DNA of 64,000 nucleotides from Candidatus Thermochlorobacteriaceae bacterium. GTDB taxonomy: Bacteria > Bacteroidota > Chlorobiia > Chlorobiales > Thermochlorobacteraceae. The notes beneath the pieces were generated by a model, which worked only from the letters and a program-made list of their open reading frames with translations, did not search any database and was not told where the DNA came from. Below, piece by piece: positions 42,914 through 52,250 of the stretch (its first letter is position 1; each line of letters starts with the position of its first letter). The stretch lies in contig JAJUFC010000017.1 of assembly GCA_029263855.1 (NCBI GenBank), positions 1 through 64,000 on the forward strand, written 5' to 3'. A program made the translations under genes and the position numbers.

Positions 42914-45900
42914 ATGAAACGTCTCTTATCGCTTTTCACTCTGCTCGCGCTCTTCGCGTTCAACGCTTGGGGACAAACCGTCCCAACGGCGCAATCGTTG
43001 CCCTACTCCCAAGACTTTAACACCGCATTCGCCACGCACTCGACCACGACCTTGCCTCCGGGTTGGGTGGTGCATAACGTGGGTAGCTTGCAAACAACTT
43101 TTCGAGACACATATGGAACGGCTGACATTACGATAACGGGAAGCGGCACTGCAAATTCTAATGCCAACGCGGCATATAACTATCACCAAAAAATCGGCTC
43201 GCTCGTTGGTAACTCAAATGGTCGCTACCCGCTTCTCGCCATCAACACGACGGGCTTGCAAAACGTGACGGTTACCTTTGCAATTATGACGGTTCGCGTC
43301 GCTAGTGTAACGCTCATCAACGACGTGCAACTGCAATACTTGGTATCCAGCTCGCCTTCGGGAACATTCACGGGGGTTGGCACGATTTACGAAACGGACG
43401 CGACCGCCGTCAAAACGACTGCGGGCGACACGAGCGGCGTAAAGCGTCAGTTGATTTCGGTTACGTTGCCTGCCGCCTGCGACAACCAATCCGTTGTGCA
43501 ACTGCGCTGGGCAACCAAAGCCAACGCTGCCACAGGGGGAAATCGTCCTGCTTGGGCGATTGACAACATTTCCATAACGGGCACGCCACTCAGCGGACCG
43601 AGCATTAGCGTCTCCACGACCTCGCTTCCATCTTTTGGTAACATTGAAGTAGGCAACAACTCCGCTTCGCAATCCTACACGGTGTCGGGTGACAACTTGA
43701 CGGGCGACGTTACCGTTACCGCGCCCGCGCAATTTCAAATTTCTACCGATAATGTCACATTTTCATCGTCGCTCAATTTAACGCAATCGGGCGGCAATAT
43801 CGTCGGCGAGCCGGTAACGATTTTTGCGCGATTTTCTCCGACCACGACGGGGGCGGCGAGCGGCAACATTACGCACAGTAGCCCCAGCGCGACGACGCAA
43901 AATGTCGCCGTAAGCGGTACGGGCGTTCCGCCGCCCACCACCTACACGTGGAATCTTGACGCCGACGGCGATTTCCAAGTGGCTTCAAACTGGAATCCGA
44001 CGCGCACCACGCCGCAACCCAACGACCGCCTCGTCTTCAACGGCAGTCTGCTCACGGGCACGCGCGCGATTTCCAACCTGCCCGCCACGCAAACGATTTC
44101 TCAACTCAGTTTTGTCAATAACGCCAATATCATTTTCACGGCTGATGGCGCGAACTCAACGCTGACGATTGACGACGGCGTAACCGGTTTTGATTTTGAA
44201 ATCGAGGCTGGCTCATCATTGCGCTTGGATACGAACTCTAACGACCGCGCGATTACGATTAGCATCGCATCGGGCGAGACGGGCACGGTTGCAGGCACGT
44301 TTGAAGCGCGCGGCGCGGCGCATCGCTTGCTTGCCGCCGATGCGTCCTCTTTGACGATTCAAGATGGCGGCTTGGTTGCGACACTCCCCGATTTCACGGG
44401 CAACCTTTTCGGAACAACCAGTTTGAACTCCGTCGTCTTCACGAATGGCTCGACTTACGACCAAGGCGCGGGAAGCAATCCTTTCGGCGCAGCGGCGCCG
44501 AGTTCAGTCGTCGTTTGGCAATCCGGCAGCCTTTATCGTTTCACGGCGGCGGGTGGCGCGCCTTCGCTCAGCGGCAGAACCTACGCGAATTTTGAATACG
44601 CTTCCTCGCAGACCGTCAACGCAACGGGCGGTTCGGCTTTGACGATGAACAACCTCACGGTTTCGTCAGGCACGCTCAACCTCAACTTGACGGGCGGCGT
44701 AACAATTAACGGCGATGTGCAAGTTTCAAGCGGCGCGACGCTTGGTTTCAATCCTGCTTCTGCCAACACGCTCACCTTTGGCGGTTCGTTTCAAAGTCTT
44801 TTCAGCGATGGCACGCTCACTTTTAACAGCAACACGAACATCGTAGTCAATTCTACCGTCCTGACGCTTAGTTCGCCGATTACCGTTCCGGGCAACTTTA
44901 CGGCAAATGGCGAAGTTGGCGGCGAAGAGGTCACTGTCGGCGGCACGGTAACGAACCCCGACAACATCGGCAATCTTGGCATTCCGCCGTTCAACTTGGC
45001 GAACGCCACGCCATTTTCATCAACCGCGTTGGGCATTGCGATTGCCGCGGGCGACGCGCTGAACGACCTGACCTTGCGTCGTAGCACAGGAGCCGTTGAA
45101 TTTGGATTGAGCCTTAGCATATCTCGCAGATGGGTGATTACAACCACCACGCCGTCGTTTGCTGCGCGCACGGTTACCTTCACTTGGCCCGTGAGTGCGA
45201 ACAATGGACGCAACCCTGCGACGTTCCAAATGTGGAAGAGCACCGATAACGGCAGTTCTTGGTTCCCGATTTCTGCTTCGTTTGACATTTCGGGAGACCC
45301 GATGACCGCGACCATCACCGCAACGAGTTTCTCGGAGTTCACCGTCAGCGACGGCGATAACCCGCTTCCCGTTCAGTTAAATGGTTTCACGGGCATTTCT
45401 ACGATGCGCGGCGTGGAACTCGCTTGGGACGTCGCGTCGGAACAAGACAACGCAGGCTTCATCGTCTTGCGCGACGGACAGCAAATTGCGCACTACAACA
45501 CCACGCCTGAACTGCGCGGACGCGGCACGACATCAGAAGGCAAAACGTATCGCTATATCGATGTCTCAGGATTGGAAGTTGGCAGTTCTTATACCTACAC
45601 GCTTCGCTCGGTCGACCTCGACGGCACGATTCACGACATTAACCGCACGGTCGTCGTTCAAATTACCCAAACCCCAACGGTGGCTTACACTTACAAGTTA
45701 GAGCAGAACTATCCGAACCCGTTCAACCCTTCAACAAGAATCACGTTCTCGATTAAGAACGCGGGCTTTGTGTCGCTGAAAGTTTATGACCTGCTTGGTC
45801 GCGAAGTCGCTACGCTTGTGAGCGAAAATCGTCCTGCGGGCATTTATGATGTCAATTTCAATGCGTCCAATCTTGGAAGCGGCATTTATTTCTACACGCT

Positions 45901-45949
45901 TACATCGAGCGGATTCAGTCAGACGAAGAAGATGCTCTTTGTCAAGTAA
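42914..45949 (+). CDS. T9SS-exported surface protein
   Basis: A 1011-residue secreted protein. Signal peptide MKRLLSLFTLLALFAFNAWG is followed by a jelly-roll-like choice-of-anchor domain (QDFNTAFATHSTTTLPPGWV; WAIDNISITG). Next comes an Ig-like stretch with sequence SFGNIEVGNNSASQSYTVSG (about residues 235-340), a beta-helix-like region opening YTWNLDADGDFQVASNWNPT, and a C-terminal T9SS module NYPNPFNPSTRITFSIKNAG to KKMLFVK. The last 200 residues are clearly paralogous to the end of the protein at 17536. Export by the type IX system and cell-surface anchoring are expected. No catalytic motif is visible. Confidence 0.85.
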   Translation: MKRLLSLFTLLALFAFNAWGQTVPTAQSLPYSQDFNTAFATHSTTTLPPGWVVHNVGSLQTTFRDTYGTADITITGSGTANSNANAAYNYHQKIGSLVGNSNGRYPLLAINTTGLQNVTVTFAIMTVRVASVTLINDVQLQYLVSSSPSGTFTGVGTIYETDATAVKTTAGDTSGVKRQLISVTLPAACDNQSVVQLRWATKANAATGGNRPAWAIDNISITGTPLSGPSISVSTTSLPSFGNIEVGNNSASQSYTVSGDNLTGDVTVTAPAQFQISTDNVTFSSSLNLTQSGGNIVGEPVTIFARFSPTTTGAASGNITHSSPSATTQNVAVSGTGVPPPTTYTWNLDADGDFQVASNWNPTRTTPQPNDRLVFNGSLLTGTRAISNLPATQTISQLSFVNNANIIFTADGANSTLTIDDGVTGFDFEIEAGSSLRLDTNSNDRAITISIASGETGTVAGTFEARGAAHRLLAADASSLTIQDGGLVATLPDFTGNLFGTTSLNSVVFTNGSTYDQGAGSNPFGAAAPSSVVVWQSGSLYRFTAAGGAPSLSGRTYANFEYASSQTVNATGGSALTMNNLTVSSGTLNLNLTGGVTINGDVQVSSGATLGFNPASANTLTFGGSFQSLFSDGTLTFNSNTNIVVNSTVLTLSSPITVPGNFTANGEVGGEEVTVGGTVTNPDNIGNLGIPPFNLANATPFSSTALGIAIAAGDALNDLTLRRSTGAVEFGLSLSISRRWVITTTTPSFAARTVTFTWPVSANNGRNPATFQMWKSTDNGSSWFPISASFDISGDPMTATITATSFSEFTVSDGDNPLPVQLNGFTGISTMRGVELAWDVASEQDNAGFIVLRDGQQIAHYNTTPELRGRGTTSEGKTYRYIDVSGLEVGSSYTYTLRSVDLDGTIHDINRTVVVQITQTPTVAYTYKLEQNYPNPFNPSTRITFSIKNAGFVSLKVYDLLGREVATLVSENRPAGIYDVNFNASNLGSGIYFYTLTSSGFSQTKKMLFVK

Positions 45950-45979
45950 GTAAGTTCTACTCGGACACAGCGAAAAACC

Positions 45980-46010
45980 AAAGGCGAGTCGGGGAGGCTC
46001 GCCTTTTTTT
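45980..46010. terminator. Rho-independent terminator
   Basis: Stem AAAGGCGAG/CTCGCCTTT with a nine-base loop and a run of seven T's on the plus strand. It sits between the T9SS cargo gene and the convergent cdaA and may serve both. Confidence 0.85.
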
Positions 46011-46030
46011 ATGTTTGATTTTATCCTCGA

Positions 46031-46789
46031 TTATTTCAGGGCTTTGAGCAGGCGGGCGCGCAGTTCGGCAAGGTTTAATCCGCGCACAAGATTTCCGTTT
46101 TCGGCGATTGAAATTTTGCCCGTTTCTTCTGAAACGACGATGACGAAAGCGTCTGAAATTTCCGAAATGCCGAGCGCGGCGCGGTGGCGCATTCCAAAGT
46201 TTTCAGAGATGGTTTCGTTTTGCGTGAGCGGCAGAACGGAGCGCGCAGAAAGGATTTTCTTGCCGCTGATAATCACCGCGCCATCGTGCAAGGGCGTGTT
46301 TGGCGCAAAGAGCGAGACGAGCAACTTGCGCGAGAGCGTCGCATCTAATTCTTGACCCGTCTCGATGTAGGATTTCAACCCGACCGTGCGCGCCACCACA
46401 ATTAACGCGCCGATGTGCTTGTCGACGAGTTCATCGACGGCGGCAACGATTTCCTCGACCACTTCTTTGCTATCGCTTTGAAAAAATCCTGCAAAGAGCC
46501 GGTTCTGACCGATTGCCAACAGCACACGTCGCAGTTCAGGCTGAAAGAGAATCACGACGAGAATGAGCCACACGCTCATCAACTTGCCGAAAATCCAATC
46601 GAGCGTTGCGAGGTTGAGAAAACTGGCAAACGCCGAGCCGCCGAGAATGAGCAGAAGCCCAACGAAAATCGGCAAGCCGACCGTGCCTTTGATGTAATCA
46701 TAAAGCTTATAGAATAGGAGCGTAATGAGGCTCACATCGGCAAGGTCGAGGAGCGTGAAGGAAAGAAAGCCGATTTTGAAGAGTTCCAT
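46031..46789 (-). CDS. cdaA: Diadenylate cyclase (CdaA type)
   Basis: A 252-residue protein with N-terminal membrane helices (LLLILGGSAFASFLNLATL and others, residues about 10-90) and a C-terminal DAC domain. The DAC signatures are NTPLHDGAVIISG (DGA) and FGMRHRAALGISE (RHR). It makes c-di-AMP from two ATP at the inner membrane, a messenger for potassium and osmotic control. ATG 46789 (MELFKIGFLSFTLLDL) is preferred to an upstream in-frame start at 46852. No cdaR is adjacent. It diverges from mgtE over 112 bases. Confidence 0.9.
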   Translation of the reverse strand: MELFKIGFLSFTLLDLADVSLITLLFYKLYDYIKGTVGLPIFVGLLLILGGSAFASFLNLATLDWIFGKLMSVWLILVVILFQPELRRVLLAIGQNRLFAGFFQSDSKEVVEEIVAAVDELVDKHIGALIVVARTVGLKSYIETGQELDATLSRKLLVSLFAPNTPLHDGAVIISGKKILSARSVLPLTQNETISENFGMRHRAALGISEISDAFVIVVSEETGKISIAENGNLVRGLNLAELRARLLKALK

Positions 46790-46901
46790 GTTGCCTGAAA
46801 AATTTAGCCGAATGTGAAAAAAGTTTAAGAAACTATCAAAGGCTCGTGGCAAAACCTTATTTTTGCAATTCGTGTAGAAACTTCAAATTTCAAAGACGGC
46901 A

Positions 46902-48263
46902 ATGCTCGGCACAACCATTCTGCCCGAAATTCGTGAGCTCATTGAAACGCGCCATTTTACCGAGTTGCGCGAGGTTTTTTCCGAGATGCTTCCCGCGGAT
47001 ATTGCTGAAATTTTGGTCGAGATTCCTGAAAAAGACCAAGCGATTGTCTTTCGCTTATTGCCGCGCGCGCTTGCTACGGACGTCTTCGAGTTTCTCGATT
47101 TTGATTCGCAAAAACACCTCATCAAAGCGTTGGGCAAAGAAGAAGTCGCCGCGATTTTGGACGACATGTCCGAAGACGACCGCACCGCCCTGCTCGAAGA
47201 ACTGCCTGCCGCCGCCGTTAAGCAAATGCTCTCGCTTCTTTCGCCCGAAGAGCGTGCTACGGCGCAATCTCTGCTCGGCTATCCGCCGAACAGCGTCGGT
47301 CGCTTGATGACAACGGACTACATCGACGTGCCGCCCGATTGGACCGTCAAGCAAGTGCTCGACTACATTCGCGAAAACGGACGCGATAGCGAAACGCTCA
47401 ACGTGATTTACGTTACCGACGACAAAGGGCGACTCATTGACGACATCAAAATTCGCGAGTTCTTGCTCTCACCATTAGATAAGTTAGTCAGCGATTTGAT
47501 GAATGAAAATTTCGTTTCGCTCAATGTAAACGACGACCAAGAAACCGCGATTGAATACTTCAAAAAATATGCGCGGGTTGCGCTTCCGGTAACCGACGGC
47601 AACGGCATTCTTGTCGGCATCGTAACGATTGACGATGTGCTTTCAGTTATTGAGCAAGAAGAAACGAAAGACTTTTTGAGTTTAGGCGGCGTTCAAACCG
47701 GTGCGGCAGAGCGCATGTATTTTGACAGTCCGCTTTGGTTTGTGGTGCGCAACCGAATCGGGTGGCTGCTCTTTCTTTTCGTTGGCGGCACGCTCACGGG
47801 CAATGTGGTCAAGTTTTTTCACGACAGCATTTCGGAAGCGATTGCGGTCGCGCTCGCCGTCTTTACGCCATTGCTCATCGGCACAGGCGGAAACACAGGC
47901 TCGCAGACGGTTTCGACGATTATTCGCAGTTTAGCCATTGGCGAAATTGAGCCGAAGGATTGGTTCAAGGTGCTTTTGCGCGAAACGCTCACGGGCGTTA
48001 CAGTAGGGATAATACTTGGCATCATCGGCTTCGGCTGGTCGTTCTTGACCTTAAATGATTGGCATTTTTCAATCATCGTCGGCGGAAGCGTGGTTGCAAT
48101 TTGTATTTGGTCGAGCGCAGTGGCATCTCAAATTCCGATTCTCGCCGAACGGTTCGGATTAGATGCTACGGTGCTTTCCGCGCCGCTGATTACCACGCTC
48201 GTCGATGCGACGGGGCTTATCATTTACTTCACCATCGCCAAACTCGTTTTTCATCTCTATTGA
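46902..48263 (+). CDS. mgtE: Magnesium transporter MgtE
   Basis: A 453-residue MgtE-family channel. The N-terminal superhelical domain (1-130, e.g. LFEEL-type repeats DRTALLEELPAAAVKQML) is followed by two CBS domains (TTDYIDVPPDWTVKQVLDYI; LMNENFVSLNVNDDQETAIE), a plug helix and five membrane helices (FVVRNRIGWLLFLFVGGTLT onward, with GTGGNTGSQTVSTIIRSLA at the pore). The N and CBS domains act as the Mg2+ sensor that gates the channel in the family. It is followed by pyrC 26 bases later and faces cdaA across a shared promoter region. Confidence 0.92.
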   Translation: MLGTTILPEIRELIETRHFTELREVFSEMLPADIAEILVEIPEKDQAIVFRLLPRALATDVFEFLDFDSQKHLIKALGKEEVAAILDDMSEDDRTALLEELPAAAVKQMLSLLSPEERATAQSLLGYPPNSVGRLMTTDYIDVPPDWTVKQVLDYIRENGRDSETLNVIYVTDDKGRLIDDIKIREFLLSPLDKLVSDLMNENFVSLNVNDDQETAIEYFKKYARVALPVTDGNGILVGIVTIDDVLSVIEQEETKDFLSLGGVQTGAAERMYFDSPLWFVVRNRIGWLLFLFVGGTLTGNVVKFFHDSISEAIAVALAVFTPLLIGTGGNTGSQTVSTIIRSLAIGEIEPKDWFKVLLRETLTGVTVGIILGIIGFGWSFLTLNDWHFSIIVGGSVVAICIWSSAVASQIPILAERFGLDATVLSAPLITTLVDATGLIIYFTIAKLVFHLY

Positions 48264-48289
48264 CGCAGGATTTAATCATCGACACATCA

Positions 48290-49606
48290 ATGTCCTACCT
48301 TTTTCAAAACGCTCGCCTCATCAATCCCGAAGAAACGCTTGACAAGGTTGGTTCGATGCGCTTGTCCGAATCGGGCGTGATTGAAGCGATTGCTTTCGCG
48401 CCTGAAACGCTCACGCCAATGGCGAGCGATAAAGTCTTTGATTTCACGGGCAACATCATCGCGTCGGGCTTGTTCGATATGCACTGCCATTTTCGCGAGC
48501 CAGGCTTTGAATACAAAGAAGATTTACAGACGGGCTCACGCTCGGCGTTGGCAGGTGGATTTACAGGCGTTGCCTTAATGCCAAATACAGAGCCGCCCAT
48601 TGACAATGCGCAAGTTTCAACTTATCTCCGTCATAAAGCGGCATCGCTACCCATTGAAATTGAAGTCATCGGCGCAATTACCGCAGGACGCAAGGGCGAA
48701 AAAATTTGCAACTACGGCGAACTGTGGGAAACAGGCGTTAAAGCGATTTCCGACGATGGCTCGCCTGTAATGAACTCGCGCACGATGCGCCTCGCGTTTG
48801 AATACGCCTCGATGTTCGATTTGCTCGTAATTCAACATTGCGAAGATACTTGCCTTTCCGCAGGCGGCGTGATGAACGAAGGCGTTTATTCCTCGCTTTT
48901 GGGCTTGCGCGGCGTGCCCAGCATCTCGGAAACGATTGTGCTCTCGCGCGATTTGAACCTCATTCGCTACTTGCTTGACACCAAAAAAGGCGCAATGCCA
49001 CACATACCGCGCTACCACGTTGCACACATCAGCACAAAGGAAGCCATTGAACTTGTTCGCCAATCAAAAGCCGAGGGCTTGCTCGTCTCGTGTGAAGTTA
49101 CGCCGCATCATTTTACCTTGACCGATAAAGACGTCTTTCACTCTGGCTACGACGGCAATTTCAGAATGAACCCGCCGCTCCGAAGCGAACGCGACCGCGA
49201 CACGCTTCTGCAAGCCCTTTCCGACGGCATTATCGACGCCATCGCCACAGACCACGCACCGCACGCTTGCCACGAAAAAGATTGTGGCATCGCGCAAGCC
49301 AGTTTCGGCATTGTCGGACTTGAAACATCAGTCGGACTCGCCTTTACGGAGCTTGTTCATAAAAACATCATCTCGCCTTATCGCGCGATTGAATTGCTTT
49401 CTACCATTCCGCGCCGTTTGATGAAGTTGCCACCGATTCGCTTTCAAGTCGGAACGCTTGCGAACCTTTCGTTCATCGCACCAGATGACGAGTGGCTTGT
49501 TGATACATCACAGTTAAAATCAAAATCCAAGAACTCACCTTTTTACAACAAGCATCTTAAAGGCAAACCGATTGGCGTGGCGTGCAAGGGTAAGGTTTGG
49601 CTTTAG
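48290..49606 (+). CDS. pyrC: Dihydroorotase
   Basis: A 438-residue amidohydrolase of the dihydroorotase type I family. The metal-binding start FDMHCHFREPGFEYKEDLQT carries HxH, and NTEPPIDN, VIQHCEDTCLS, YHVAHISTKEAIELV and AIATDHAPHACHEKD follow in the expected order. It cyclises carbamoyl aspartate to dihydroorotate in pyrimidine synthesis. ATG 48290 (MSYLFQNARLINPEETL) is chosen; the frame is open much further upstream but there overlaps mgtE. No other pyr gene is adjacent. Confidence 0.92.
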   Translation: MSYLFQNARLINPEETLDKVGSMRLSESGVIEAIAFAPETLTPMASDKVFDFTGNIIASGLFDMHCHFREPGFEYKEDLQTGSRSALAGGFTGVALMPNTEPPIDNAQVSTYLRHKAASLPIEIEVIGAITAGRKGEKICNYGELWETGVKAISDDGSPVMNSRTMRLAFEYASMFDLLVIQHCEDTCLSAGGVMNEGVYSSLLGLRGVPSISETIVLSRDLNLIRYLLDTKKGAMPHIPRYHVAHISTKEAIELVRQSKAEGLLVSCEVTPHHFTLTDKDVFHSGYDGNFRMNPPLRSERDRDTLLQALSDGIIDAIATDHAPHACHEKDCGIAQASFGIVGLETSVGLAFTELVHKNIISPYRAIELLSTIPRRLMKLPPIRFQVGTLANLSFIAPDDEWLVDTSQLKSKSKNSPFYNKHLKGKPIGVACKGKVWL

Positions 49607-49754
49607 TAAAAATGAGTCGTGAAGAATGAGGAACGGCTCTCTTCATTATTCACTCTTCATTATGATGATTTCTCACAGTGTTCTATTTCAATTCGCCCAC
49701 TTCTTTCGCGTTGCGCCGAATTTTATTAGTTTGTGTCGCCAAATCAAATGCAGT

Positions 49755-50648
49755 ATGACCGCACTACGAACTCTTCTGAACAGCGTTATTGATTACGCAG
49801 GCTTGTTCCCGCCCGCCTCGCTTTCAATGACGGACGCTGTTACGAACTATGCGCACTACCTTCAAAGCCCGCACCGTTGGGCACTTGCACGATTCATCGT
49901 CCCCGTTTCACGATTGGAAGAATTTTCAGTTGCCGTTCATGCACTTGCGCCTCAGTTGCGCAATCAAACTTGGCATCTTTCTGCGCTCGTCGGAAATGAT
50001 ATTAACAGCGAACTGCAAGCGATTGACACGTTTAATGCTCGTTTTTCACGCTCGCCACGCTCGTTGCTTATTGATGCCATTGAGTTGAAAGCCTCTTCTG
50101 TTGAAGAAATAGAACGGCTGAATCTTCCGCCTTCGATTGTTTCGTTTATTGAAATTCCGATTGCTCACAATCCTGAACCGCTTCTTGAAGCCATTAAGCA
50201 GAAAAGCGTGCGCGCAAAAGTGCGAACAGGCGGCGTTGTTGCCGAAGCATTTCCTTCACCAAGCGATTTAGCACGATTCATTTTTCTTTGTGCCAAACAC
50301 CAACTCGCCTTCAAGGCTACTGCTGGATTGCATCATCCGATTCGCGCCACTTATCGCCTCACTTACGCGCCCGATAGCCCAAGCGGCACGATGTTCGGAT
50401 TTCTCAACGTCTTTCTTGCAAGCGCGTTTGCTTATAGCGGCATGGCGAAATCCGACCTTGCCGACCTTTTAAGCGAAACCGACCTTGCTCAATTTTCTTT
50501 CAGTGAAGCACACGCACGCTGGCGGACACATACTTTGGACGCTTCTATGTTGGAACATGCCCGTGCACAATTCGCCATTGCTTTTGGCTCTTGTTCATTT
50601 GAAGAACCGATTGAAGACCTTAAAAAACACCATCTGCTCAATTCATGA
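49755..50648 (+). CDS. Uncharacterised conserved protein coupled to fumarylacetoacetase
   Basis: A 297-residue soluble protein of an uncharacterised family. Motifs that look conserved from memory are VIDYAGLFPPASLSMTDAV at the start, FIEIPIAHNPEPLLEAIKQK, RAKVRTGGVVAEAFPS and FKATAGLHHPIRATYRLTY. Alternating strands and helices with conserved K-RTGG and KATAGLHH suggest a TIM-barrel aldolase-like fold, which is inference. ATG 49755 (MTALRTLLNSV) is chosen because upstream in-frame sequence is not protein-like. Its end overlaps the fumarylacetoacetase start by 4 bases, which points to a shared role in aromatic amino acid breakdown. Confidence 0.7.
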   Translation: MTALRTLLNSVIDYAGLFPPASLSMTDAVTNYAHYLQSPHRWALARFIVPVSRLEEFSVAVHALAPQLRNQTWHLSALVGNDINSELQAIDTFNARFSRSPRSLLIDAIELKASSVEEIERLNLPPSIVSFIEIPIAHNPEPLLEAIKQKSVRAKVRTGGVVAEAFPSPSDLARFIFLCAKHQLAFKATAGLHHPIRATYRLTYAPDSPSGTMFGFLNVFLASAFAYSGMAKSDLADLLSETDLAQFSFSEAHARWRTHTLDASMLEHARAQFAIAFGSCSFEEPIEDLKKHHLLNS

Positions 50649-51970
50649 AACAAAACGACACACACAATCCCGACCTCAAATCGTGGGTTGACTCTGCCAA
50701 TGACTCACAGACCGATTTTCCTATTCAGAATCTTCCGTTCGGCGCATTCAAATCACCGAAGAATTTTTCGCCGCACCTCTGCGTGGCGATCGGCGATAAA
50801 GCCCTCGATTTAACATCGGTTGTGTTAAATAACTTGTTGGACGTTTCGCAGGAAATCAAAACGGCTTGCACGAAAGGATTTCTCAATCAACTCATGGCAC
50901 TTGGCAACGAGGCGTCGTCGGAACTGCGACAAGCACTTTCCAAAGCCTTACGAAGCGATGCGCCAAAAGACCTTCAAGAGAAACTCAAACATCACCTGTT
51001 TGAGCGCGATAAAATTGAAATGCTGAACCCTGTGCGAATTGGCGACTTCACCGATTTTTATGCGTCAATTTATCACGCCACGAACGTTGGCACGATGCTT
51101 CGCCCTGAAAATCCGCTCTTGCCGAACTACAAATACGTTCCGATTGCCTATCACGGCAGAGCCTCCTCGATTGTCATTTCAGGCAGAAAAATTCGCCGTC
51201 CAAACGGTCAAATCAATTCCGATGATAAAACCGAACCGAAGTTCATGCCGTCGCGCCGATTGGATTATGAAGCCGAGATTGGATTTTTTGTCGGAACATC
51301 AACAGGGTTCGGGCAGATGATTCCGATTCGTCAAGCAGAATCGCACATTTGGGGCGCGTGCATTGTGAATGATTGGTCGGCGCGCGACATTCAGCGTTGG
51401 GAGTATCAGCCGCTCGGTCCGTTCCTTTCCAAAAATTTTGCGACGAGCATTTCGCCTTGGGTGGTTACACTCGAAGCCCTTGCGCCGTTCCGCGCGCCTG
51501 CTTTCGTGCGCGGTGAAGGCGAGCCGAAAGTTCTGCCGTATCTTTATTCACCTGAAAACGCACAGCATGGCGGCTTGGGCATCACGATTGAAGTGCTCAT
51601 TCGCACCAATCAAATGCAAAAGCAAAACCTTCCGCCCTTCCAAATTAGCAAAGGCAGTTTCAAGGATATGTATTGGACACCCGCGCAAATGCTGACGCAC
51701 CATGCCTCGAACGGCTGTAATTTTCACACAGGCGATTTGTTCGCGAGCGGAACGGTGTCGGGAAAAACGCGCGAAGAAGCGGGTTGCCTCTTGGAACGCG
51801 CTTGGCGCAGCGAACAGCCGATTGAACTGCCAACGGGCGAAAAGCGCAGTTTCATTGAAGACGGCGACGAAATCATCATCAAAGCCTATTGCGAAAAAAA
51901 TGGCGCGCGCCGCATCGGCTTCGGCGAATGCACAGGCATTATCATTCCGCCGTTTAGAGTTGGAAAGTAG
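50645..51970 (+). CDS. fahA: Fumarylacetoacetase
   Basis: A 441-residue FAH-superfamily hydrolase with both parts of the eukaryote-like enzyme: the N-terminal SH3-like domain (LPFGAFKSPKNFSPHLCVAI) and the catalytic domain with YHGRASSIVISG, RRLDYEAEIGFFVGTSTGFG, WGACIVNDWSARDIQRWEYQ and GTVSGKTREEAGCLLE. The acidic residues of the YEAE and NDWSARD motifs bind the metal and substrate. It splits fumarylacetoacetate to fumarate and acetoacetate, the last step of tyrosine/homogentisate breakdown, a route whose ring-cleavage step needs O2. hmgA and hpd are not in the window. Coupled by ATGA to the gene upstream. Confidence 0.92.
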   Translation: MKQNDTHNPDLKSWVDSANDSQTDFPIQNLPFGAFKSPKNFSPHLCVAIGDKALDLTSVVLNNLLDVSQEIKTACTKGFLNQLMALGNEASSELRQALSKALRSDAPKDLQEKLKHHLFERDKIEMLNPVRIGDFTDFYASIYHATNVGTMLRPENPLLPNYKYVPIAYHGRASSIVISGRKIRRPNGQINSDDKTEPKFMPSRRLDYEAEIGFFVGTSTGFGQMIPIRQAESHIWGACIVNDWSARDIQRWEYQPLGPFLSKNFATSISPWVVTLEALAPFRAPAFVRGEGEPKVLPYLYSPENAQHGGLGITIEVLIRTNQMQKQNLPPFQISKGSFKDMYWTPAQMLTHHASNGCNFHTGDLFASGTVSGKTREEAGCLLERAWRSEQPIELPTGEKRSFIEDGDEIIIKAYCEKNGARRIGFGECTGIIIPPFRVGK

Positions 51971-52250
51971 TTTTGACGAGATTCAGTTAATCCAAAAAAC
52001 GCTCCACATGCCACACCTTCGCTTGAACTTCTTCGTCGTCTTGCAAGCACATCACTTCCGCCGACGAACTCGCATGCTACGCCTACGAGCCTAATCCACA
52101 ACTGATCGATCAAGCATATCGATAAAGCAGAAGTTTGAGAATTGAGAATAAAACCAAGACAGCCCGAAATCCCTCGTCAAACAAGCATCTTCAGGCGGCG
52201 GTAAATTCAATACGATTTGAGAAAAATTCTGATTTTCTTCCAAGTTCGTC

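Noticed and set aside
51987-52076. Short minus-strand frame reading SSAEVMCLQDDEEVQAKVWH and then ERFLD
   Set aside because: Composition looks protein-like, but it is under 30 codons, has stops just before it and matches nothing known to me. Not enough to call a gene.
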